Shown piece after piece: positions 1 to 4,736 of a DNA stretch of 8,296 bases. The number at the start of each line of letters is the position of its first letter. Positions within the stretch are counted from its first letter, which is position 1. The position numbers and the translations under genes were made by a program. The stretch spans positions 1-8,296 of the forward strand of contig JACCYP010000231.1 of assembly GCA_013696425.1 (NCBI GenBank), given 5' to 3'. Under the pieces are notes generated by a model. The model had not been told where the DNA came from and searched no databases. It saw nothing but the letters and a program-made list of their open reading frames with translations. The stretch comes from Thermoleophilaceae bacterium (GTDB lineage Bacteria > Actinomycetota > Thermoleophilia > Solirubrobacterales > Thermoleophilaceae).

Positions 1-143
1 CGGATCGGATCGCCGAGCGCCTTGGCGATGCCCGCCATCCGCTCGGCCTGCGCACGCTCCACGTCGGGATAGACGACGGGATCGCAGCACCGCTCTCCGG
101 GTGCGTTCTTCTGCTTGGGAGCAAGCTCCAAATCGATCGCCAT
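1..143 (-). CDS. arsR: ArsR/SmtB-family arsenic-responsive repressor, N-terminal part (runs off left edge)
   Basis: The first 47 codons of a leftward gene are visible, starting at the ATG at 143-141. The segment ends in KALGDPIR, the conserved start of the winged-helix domain of ArsR/SmtB repressors. A Cys pair at residues 19-20 in the context ERCCDP resembles the N-terminal As(III)-binding pair of the Corynebacterium glutamicum ArsR type, whose third Cys lies further on and would be outside this window. In the family, apo-repressor binds a palindrome in its own promoter and leaves on binding As(III) or Sb(III). The gene is divergent from arsC and shares a regulatory gap with it. The ATG is preferred over upstream codons because a good promoter puts the transcript start on or beside it, implying a leaderless mRNA. 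The rest of the gene is not visible, so the metal specificity is inferred from the Cys pair and the neighbours. Confidence 0.9.
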   Translation of the reverse strand, partial: MAIDLELAPKQKNAPGERCCDPVVYPDVERAQAERMAGIAKALGDPI

Positions 144-164
144 CAATCTATGTATATCGATTGA
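143..164. promoter_or_regulatory. Probable ArsR operator palindrome between arsR and arsC
   Basis: A 22-bp imperfect palindrome has perfect 6-bp outer arms, TCAATC at 143-148 and GATTGA at 159-164, with further matched pairs inside. It covers the arsR -10 box and the first base of the arsR start codon, and its right arm overlaps the arsC -35 box. One bound repressor dimer could therefore shut off both promoters. AT-rich interrupted dyads of this kind are typical ArsR/SmtB sites. That ArsR binds here is inferred from position and symmetry. Confidence 0.72.
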
Positions 165-179
165 AGTGACATTCGTCAA
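151..179 (-). promoter_or_regulatory. Sigma70-type promoter for arsR
   Basis: On the minus strand, a -35 box TTGACG (179-174) is followed after exactly 17 bases by a -10 box TATACA (156-151). Both are close to consensus and stand out in this GC-rich DNA. The -10 box ends only 7 bases before the arsR ATG, so transcription should begin at about the A of the start codon, with no leader and no Shine-Dalgarno site. Leaderless mRNAs are common in actinobacteria. The -10 box lies inside the palindrome, as expected for autorepression. Confidence 0.75.
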
Positions 180-189
180 TGCATAGGAT
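161..189 (+). promoter_or_regulatory. Sigma70-type promoter for the arsC operon
   Basis: A -35 box TTGAAG (161-166) is followed after 17 bases by TAGGAT (184-189), which keeps the key first T, second A and last T of a -10 box. The start would fall near 196, leaving a leader of about 30 bases with the Shine-Dalgarno-like GAGGGG at 215-220, five bases before the arsC ATG. The -35 box overlaps the right arm of the palindrome at 143-164, which suggests co-regulation with arsR. Confidence 0.65.
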
Positions 190-225
190 GATGCGCGTCC
201 GCGCTGTCGAGACCGAGGGGTTCTC

Positions 226-846
226 ATGAAGTACGTCCTGTTCGTCTGCAACCACAACGCCGGCCGGTCCCAGATGGCCCAGGCGTTGTTCGAGACACAC
301 GCCCCCGACGATGTCCGCGCCGAGTCGGCCGGCTCCACCCCCGCCGCCCAGGTGTGGCCCAACGTGGTGCAGGTAATGGGCGAAATGGGCTTCGATCTCT
401 CGGACCGCCGCCCGCGGAAGCTCACCGTCGAGATGCAGCTGCACGCCGACTGGGCGATCACGATGGGCTGCGGAGACGCCTGCCCCTACGTGCCGACGAC
501 GGTCGAGGACTGGGACATACCCGATCCGGCTCACCTCTCGATCGAGGAGGTGCGCACCATCCGCGACGCGATCGACGCACGCATACGCGACCTCGTCGAG
601 ACGAAGCTCGACGCGATCCGCAGCGACCGCACCGCGCACCAGCTCCGGCTGACGCGGCTACTGCCCGACCTGACCAAGGAGTTCGAGGGCGTGCGCACTC
701 CCGAGGAGATCCGCGCATGCGCGGACGCGATTCTCGGCGACTACCAGGCTGCGCCGGTTCGCTCCTTCGTCATGTCGATCGCCCACAAGCGGACCCGCGA
801 GTGCCTGCGGGCCGAGCACTGCGACGCGGTGGCAACGGCCGGATGA
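226..846 (+). CDS. arsC: Arsenate reductase (low-molecular-weight phosphatase fold) with C-terminal three-helix-bundle domain
   Basis: This cytoplasmic enzyme should reduce arsenate to arsenite using a thiol relay. Residues 1-125 form the LMW-phosphatase-like ArsC domain. The N-terminal P-loop is CNHNAGRS with catalytic Cys8 and Arg14, the phrase MGCGDACPYVP holds Cys82 and Cys86, and DWDIPDP contains the probable general acid Asp100. The HNAGRS loop and the GCGDxCPY motif are typical of actinobacterial arsenate reductases, some of which use mycothiol. Which thiol serves here cannot be told. Residues about 138-196 add three predicted helices ending in VRSFVMSIAHKRTRECL, resembling the three-helix-bundle dimerization domain of actinobacterial ArsC proteins, so the 206-residue protein is longer than the roughly 130-residue single-domain form. 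The tail carries Cys193 and Cys199. The ATG is supported by GAGGGG five bases upstream. The stop overlaps the next gene's start (ATGA), so the two are translationally coupled. It is the first gene of the operon, under probable ArsR control. Confidence 0.93.
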   Translation: MKYVLFVCNHNAGRSQMAQALFETHAPDDVRAESAGSTPAAQVWPNVVQVMGEMGFDLSDRRPRKLTVEMQLHADWAITMGCGDACPYVPTTVEDWDIPDPAHLSIEEVRTIRDAIDARIRDLVETKLDAIRSDRTAHQLRLTRLLPDLTKEFEGVRTPEEIRACADAILGDYQAAPVRSFVMSIAHKRTRECLRAEHCDAVATAG

Positions 847-1526
847 ACTCGGGAGTGCCGCTGGCCCGCCGGGCGGCCGCCGAGGGTCTCGCCGCCTTCG
901 CGCTCGTATTCGCGGGCTGCGGGGCGGTGGTGGCCAACGCGGAGTACAACGGGGCTCTCGGCGCGGTCGGCGTCAGCCTCGTGTTCGGCCTGGTGATCAT
1001 GGCGATGATCTACGCCACCGGACACATCTCCGGCGCCCACATCAACCCGGCCGTGACGCTCGCGTTCACGCTCACCCGCCACTTCCCGCCGCGCGACGCC
1101 GTTGCCTACGTCGTGGCACAGGTGATCGGCGCGATTCTCGGTGCGCTCGTCCTGCTCGCCGTCTGGCCCGACCAGCCCGCGGAGCTCGGGGCGACGGTGC
1201 CCTCTGTCGGGGTGGGCAGCGCGCTCGTGTACGAGCTGATCCTCACCGCGATCCTGATGTTCGTGATCATCGCCGTGGCCACCGACACCCGCGCCGTGGG
1301 CGCGGCGGCCGCGATCGCGATCGGCGGTGCCGTCGGGCTCGACGCTCTCTTCGGCGGTCCGGTCACGGGGGCCTCGATGAACCCCGCACGGTCGCTCGGC
1401 CCGGCGCTCGCGGCCTGGGAATGGCAGGACTTCTGGCTCTACCTCGCCGGGCCGTTCGCGGGCGCCGCGCTCGGTGCGTTCGCCTACCAGGCGATCCGGG
1501 GCGAGGGAGACCCCGGCACACCATGA
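843..1526 (+). CDS. Aquaporin/MIP-family channel, probable arsenite exit route (AqpS-like role)
   Basis: A 227-residue inner-membrane channel with the duplicated MIP architecture: the first NPA loop in SGAHINPAVT (Asn68) and the second in GASMNPARS (Asn180), within six hydrophobic helices. Aligned by eye with E. coli AqpZ, the selectivity-filter positions are Phe48, Ala168, Ala177 and Arg183. AqpZ has His at the second position, typical of strict water channels. Alanine there should widen the pore for small neutral solutes such as As(OH)3. The Sinorhizobium meliloti ars operon uses the aquaglyceroporin AqpS in place of an efflux pump, letting ArsC-made arsenite flow out down its gradient. This gene, directly after arsC, invites the same reading. 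The ATG at 843 overlaps the arsC stop. The frame stays open further upstream, but that part only shadows arsC. Transport of arsenite rather than water or glycerol is inferred from context and filter residues. Confidence 0.9.
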   Translation: MNSGVPLARRAAAEGLAAFALVFAGCGAVVANAEYNGALGAVGVSLVFGLVIMAMIYATGHISGAHINPAVTLAFTLTRHFPPRDAVAYVVAQVIGAILGALVLLAVWPDQPAELGATVPSVGVGSALVYELILTAILMFVIIAVATDTRAVGAAAAIAIGGAVGLDALFGGPVTGASMNPARSLGPALAAWEWQDFWLYLAGPFAGAALGAFAYQAIRGEGDPGTP

Positions 1527-2239
1527 CCGTCGCCGTCATCACCGACATCCACGCCAACCTCCCCGCACTCGAGGCGTGCCTCGCCGACATACGGGACCAG
1601 GGCATCGAGCAGACCTACTGCGGCGGCGACCTCGTCGGCTACGGGCCCGACCCCAACGAGGTCTGCCGGCTGGTCGAGGAATGGGGGATCCCGACCATCT
1701 ACGGCAACTACGACTACGCGATCGGCCGCAACCTCGAGGACTGCGGCTGCGCCTATCCCGACCAGCTCGATCGCGAGATCGGCCAGCTCTCGGTCGACTG
1801 GACGCTCGCCAACACCAGCCCGAGCGCCAAGGTCTTCATGCGCGAGCTGCCCTTCGACCTTCGCTTCGAGCTCGGCGGCAGGCGCGTGCGCCTGGTGCAC
1901 GGATCTCCGCGCAAGGTGAACGAGTACCTGTTCGAGGACAAGCCCGCACGGACGTTCGAGCGGATCGCCGCCGGCTCGGACTGCGATGTGCTCGTGTTCG
2001 GCCACACCCACCTGCCGTGGGTGCACGAGTACGGCGGGGTGCTGTTCGTGAACTGCGGCTCGGTCGGGAAGCCGAAGGACGGTGATCCGTGCGCCGGGTA
2101 CGCAATGCTCTCCGACGTGAACGGCTCGGTCGAGGTCGAGCACCGACGCGTGGAATACGCTGCGGGGGGTGTGGCGGAACGGATGCGCGCAGCGGGCCTG
2201 CCGGACGAGCTCGCCGTGAAGCTCGTCGAGGCGCGCTGA
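1523..2239 (+). CDS. Calcineurin-like metallophosphoesterase (YfcE/MJ0936-like) in the ars operon
   Basis: A 238-residue soluble protein with the full set of metallophosphoesterase metal-site motifs in order: DIH (Asp8, His10), GDLVGYGPDP (Asp36), GNYD (Asn62), VHGSP (His126) and GHTH (His161, His163). Such enzymes use two metal ions, often Mn or Fe, to cleave phosphomonoesters or diesters. The compact length fits the YfcE/MJ0936-like group (Metallophos_2). The usual GNHD/E motif is GNYD, so the His that often helps protonate the leaving group is Tyr63. Some small family members also vary at this position. It has seven cysteines, including a CGC at 74-76. The ATG at 1523 overlaps the aquaporin stop (ATGA), and GAGGGAG lies 13 bases upstream. 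Transcription with arsC points to a role in arsenic stress, but the substrate is unknown. Processing an arsenylated or phosphorylated by-product, or a signalling nucleotide, would be speculation. Confidence 0.88.
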   Translation: MTVAVITDIHANLPALEACLADIRDQGIEQTYCGGDLVGYGPDPNEVCRLVEEWGIPTIYGNYDYAIGRNLEDCGCAYPDQLDREIGQLSVDWTLANTSPSAKVFMRELPFDLRFELGGRRVRLVHGSPRKVNEYLFEDKPARTFERIAAGSDCDVLVFGHTHLPWVHEYGGVLFVNCGSVGKPKDGDPCAGYAMLSDVNGSVEVEHRRVEYAAGGVAERMRAAGLPDELAVKLVEAR

Positions 2240-2240
2240 G

Positions 2241-3074
2241 GTGGCCGAACTCCAGCTGAACGATCCCCAGACGCTCTACCGGCGATGGGAGGACTCGCAG
2301 TGGAACCCGTTCACGATCGACCTCTCCCGCGACCGCGAGCAATGGGCCGCGGGTATCGAGGAGCGCGAGGTGGTGCTGTTCGCACTGGCGTCGCTGATGG
2401 TGGCCGAGGAGCGGATCACCACGAAGTTCTCCGGCCTCGTCGGCGCCCACGGCTCCGAGGAGGAGGCGACCTTCCTCGCGACCCAGCAGGTCGACGAGGC
2501 GCGGCACATGCAGTTCTACGCCCGCTTCCAGGACGAGGTGGTGGCGGATCCGAGCGCGATCGGAGAGCACGTCGGCCGTGCCCGCACTCAGGTCTCCCCC
2601 GCCTTCGAGCACATCTTCGACGTCGCACTCGTCGAGGCCCACGAGCAGCTCGTGGCGGCACCCGCAGACCTCGCCGCGAAGGTCCGCTTCATCACCCTCT
2701 ACCACCTGGTGCTCGAGAGCACGCTCGGGCTCACCTCCTTCCACTTCATCACCGAGTACCTGAAGCGCGAGGACCTGCTGCCGGGCTTCGTCGAGGGCTA
2801 CTCCCTGATCCACGACGACGAGACCCGTCATATCGGCTACGGCGTGTGGTTCCTCCGCCAGACCGTGGACGAGCGGCCCGAGATGGCCGACGCGGTGCGC
2901 GCGACCCTCCGCGACCTCCTGCCGTCGGTGGCCGACTCGCTCGAACCCCCCGGCGCGGGCGGGGACGGCGGCGGCGAGGTGCTCGGCGTCACGCAGGACG
3001 CCCTGCGCGAGTTCGCGCTCGGAGGCCTCACCCGGCGCCTCGACATCATCGGCGTGCCGCTCGCGAGCCTCTGA
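2241..3074 (+). CDS. R2-like ligand-binding oxidase (R2lox-like) diiron/Mn-Fe protein, ferritin-like fold
   Basis: A 277-residue helical protein with all six carboxylate/His ligands of the ribonucleotide-reductase R2 superfamily: Glu56 (in AEERIT), Glu86 and His89 (DEARH), Glu159 (VLES), Glu194 and His197 (DDETRH). By eye it aligns well with Mycobacterium tuberculosis R2lox (Rv0233): IDLSRDR with IDFTRDR, AEERIT with GEEAVT, DDETRH with DDERRH. Ile59 and Tyr154 fall where R2lox has the cross-linked Val71 and Tyr162. It is unlikely to serve ribonucleotide reduction: there is no partner nrdA, and the C-terminus (GVPLASL) lacks the radical-transfer Tyr of true R2 proteins. Tyr93 sits where class Ia R2 has its radical Tyr, whereas Rv0233 has Phe there. 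It contains no Cys. The start is GTG, one base after the upstream stop, with GAGG nine bases before it. R2lox proteins are thought to oxidise hydrophobic ligands. The substrate here, and any link to arsenic, are unknown. Confidence 0.85.
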   Translation: MAELQLNDPQTLYRRWEDSQWNPFTIDLSRDREQWAAGIEEREVVLFALASLMVAEERITTKFSGLVGAHGSEEEATFLATQQVDEARHMQFYARFQDEVVADPSAIGEHVGRARTQVSPAFEHIFDVALVEAHEQLVAAPADLAAKVRFITLYHLVLESTLGLTSFHFITEYLKREDLLPGFVEGYSLIHDDETRHIGYGVWFLRQTVDERPEMADAVRATLRDLLPSVADSLEPPGAGGDGGGEVLGVTQDALREFALGGLTRRLDIIGVPLASL

Positions 3075-3078
3075 TCGT

Positions 3079-3753
3079 CTAGGTGCCGCGCGCCGCCGCG
3101 AGCGCTGCGTCTGGGTCGAAGCTCCCGACCCAGCGCTGCTTCTCGCGGCCCTCGCGGTCGAGGAACGCCGGGTCGTTCGCGCCCTGCCCGGCGAACAGCT
3201 TCGCGTCGGGAAGGGAGCGCGCCAGGCCGGCGAGCTCGCGCGCGGCCGCTCCGGTCGCGACGCCGGTGAACACGACGCAGTCGGGATCCTCGCCCGCGGG
3301 ACCCACCGCGCCGAAGCCCTTCGTCACCGCCTCTGAGTAATCGCCCGGCGTGGTCTGCACCCGGACCTTGCGGCAGCAGCCCTCCTCGCGCGTCAGCCGC
3401 CGCAGCATGCGGCCCTCGGCCTCGTCGGTCGGCGCGAGCCGGACGAAGTTGTCCGCCGGGATCGCGGTGAGGGCGTCGGCGGTGGCGCTGGGGCTGACCA
3501 TGCCGAGCCCGGCCCGGTCGAGGATCGGGATCGCGATCTCCGCCGCCCCCGAGTTGAACTCGCCCACATATGCCATCGCGCGGGTCCTCGGCGGCCCTGC
3601 GCGCGTTGAAGACCACTCGGCGGGCGTTCCAGCGCCCATCGAGCCGGACAGAGGCGTCGAGCGTGGTGAGCTTCACATTCCAGTCGCCGGCACGGCGGCC
3701 AGGAGGCCCACCGCGATCAGGGCGATCGCGACGAGCGCGAGCACCACGCGCAC
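3079..3753 (-). pseudogene. Degraded LivJ/LivK-type substrate-binding protein gene (internal deletion, frameshift, 3' truncation)
   Basis: Pieces of one branched-chain amino acid ABC-transporter binding protein lie in three frames. First, a GTG at 3753 opens a 26-residue signal-peptide-like stretch (RVVLALVAIALIAVGLLAAV) that hits TGA at 3675-3673. Second, another frame from about 3691 reads AGDWNVKLTTLDAS and then ARRAAEDPR, matching the family's AGGFTVKYVSLDDS and ARKAAQD blocks. Roughly 50-60 family residues between the signal and this block are missing. Third, from about 3579 a further frame reads AMAYVGEFNSGAAEIAIPIL and continues to TAG at 3081-3079. Restoring one CG in the CGCGCG run at 3577-3582 would join the last two frames with the expected spacing. 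The protein also ends early, after SFDPDAALAAARGT, lacking about 150 C-terminal residues. The GTG lies three bases after the stop of the 90-residue gene, so it was the last gene of the liv operon. Assembly error could explain the frameshift but hardly all three defects. Confidence 0.82.
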
Positions 3754-3756
3754 GCG

Positions 3757-4029
3757 CTACTCCGTGTGTTCGGCGCGGGCTTCGGCCACGGTCTTCGTGT
3801 TCCCGCGGCGCGGGATCATCCCCTGGATCTTCCACCGCGACTCGGCGCGGGCCGGCCACAGCAGCCAGATCGGGATCGCGATGAAGGAGAGCAGCATCCC
3901 GGTCGCGAGGCCCGGCTTCTCTCCATAGCCCTTGCGATCCGACAGGTAGGACGCGATCACGCACGACCCCAGCCAGAGGTACATCAGGTAGAGCGCCTTT
4001 GCGCCTAGCAGTGCGAAGACGAGGGTCAT
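3757..4029 (-). CDS. Small two-helix membrane protein at the end of the liv operon, unknown function
   Basis: A 90-residue protein with two hydrophobic stretches, residues about 3-28 and 41-59, linked by a short charged segment SDRKGYGEKPG, and a basic, polar C-terminal tail from Arg61. This pattern suggests an inner-membrane hairpin with a cytoplasmic tail containing WKIQGMIPRR. I do not recognise a named family. Its ATG shares one base with the livF stop (TGATG), GC-rich codon use matches its neighbours, and the protein has a plausible membrane layout, so it is probably a real gene rather than a chance frame. Its place between livF and the binding-protein remnant suggests an accessory role for the transporter, but nothing in the sequence shows what it does. 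Confidence 0.75.
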   Translation of the reverse strand: MTLVFALLGAKALYLMYLWLGSCVIASYLSDRKGYGEKPGLATGMLLSFIAIPIWLLWPARAESRWKIQGMIPRRGNTKTVAEARAEHTE

Positions 4030-4736
4030 CAGCCACCACCCAGGTAGGCGGCCTGGACGTCGGGGTTCTCGCGCAGCTTGGACGAGGCGTCGGTGAGCGC
4101 GACGGCACCCGTCTCCAGTACGTAGCCGCGCGAGGACACCTCCAGAGCGTAGTTGGCGTTCTGCTCCACGAGCAGGATCGTGGTGCCCTGCTTGTTGATC
4201 TCGGCCACCGTCTCGTAGATGCGCTCGACCAGGATCGGTGCGAGCCCCATCGAGGGCTCGTCGAGGAGCAGCAGCTCGGGCTGGGCCATCAGCGCGCGGC
4301 CGATCGCGAGCATCTGCTGCTCGCCTCCCGACATCGTCCCGGCCTTCTGCTTCTCGCGCTCCTTGAGCCGCGGAAAGAGGTCGAAGACGCGCGTCATGTC
4401 GTTCTCGTAGTCGTCCTTGCGCATGTAGGCGCCGAGGTCGAGGTTCTCGCGCACGGTCATCCGCTGGAAGCACTTGCGCCCCTCCGGGGACTGGGAGATC
4501 CCGAGCCGCACGATGTCCTGGGGCGGCGTCTCGCCGATCTCCTGGCCCTTGAAGCGGATCGAGCCCTCGCGCGGCGGGGACAGGCCCGAGATCGAGCGCA
4601 GGGTGGTCGACTTCCCGGCGCCGTTTGAGCCGATCAGCGTGACCACCTCGCCCTCCTCGACCTCCAGCGAGATTCCCTTCAGCGCCTCGATGTTGCCGTA
4701 AAAGGTGTGGATGTCGGAGACCTCGAGCATCGCCAT
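4029..4736 (-). CDS. livF: Branched-chain amino acid ABC transporter ATP-binding protein LivF
   Basis: One of the two cytoplasmic ATPases that power the LivHM channel. At 235 residues it has the normal length for LivF. Motifs in order: Walker A GSNGAGKST (36-44), Q-loop region SQSPEGRKCF (Gln82), ABC signature MSGGEQQ (135-141), Walker B LLLLDEPSMGLAP with catalytic Glu160, and LLVEQNANYAL near 188-198, the LivF hallmark that places Gln where most ABC proteins have the switch His. The PEGR phrase and VEQN distinguish LivF from LivG. Its ATG shares one base with the livG stop (TGATG), and a run of seven G at 4750-4744 lies seven bases upstream and may help ribosome binding. An in-frame ATG two codons later is the alternative start. 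The substrate could be branched-chain amino acids, or urea and other amides, as family members vary. Confidence 0.95.
   Translation of the reverse strand: MAMLEVSDIHTFYGNIEALKGISLEVEEGEVVTLIGSNGAGKSTTLRSISGLSPPREGSIRFKGQEIGETPPQDIVRLGISQSPEGRKCFQRMTVRENLDLGAYMRKDDYENDMTRVFDLFPRLKEREKQKAGTMSGGEQQMLAIGRALMAQPELLLLDEPSMGLAPILVERIYETVAEINKQGTTILLVEQNANYALEVSSRGYVLETGAVALTDASSKLRENPDVQAAYLGGG

Noticed and set aside
1421..1522. Longer start for the metallophosphoesterase, reading upstream within the aquaporin gene
   Set aside because: The added residues are Arg/Ala-rich shadow sequence. The conserved strand-DIH core begins right at the ATG at 1523, which shows the ATGA coupling.
2241..3074. Annotation of the diiron protein as ribonucleotide reductase beta subunit (NrdB/NrdF)
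   Set aside because: The metal ligands match, but there is no nrdA neighbour, the C-terminal radical-transfer Tyr is absent, and alignment with Rv0233 (R2lox) is closer, including Tyr154.
3058..3104. Possible terminator between the convergent operons: palindrome GCTCGCGAGC at 3059-3068 and arms CGCTCGC/GCGAGCG at 3058-3064 and 3098-3104
   Set aside because: The first has no loop, the second has a 33-base loop and lies within coding or former coding sequence, and neither is followed by a T-run.
2837..4108. A 423-codon leftward open frame spanning the oxidase 3' end, the binding-protein remnant and the small membrane gene
   Set aside because: Most of it is a shadow of genes in other frames. 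Only the short block near 3691-3578 is meaningful, as the middle piece of the broken binding protein.
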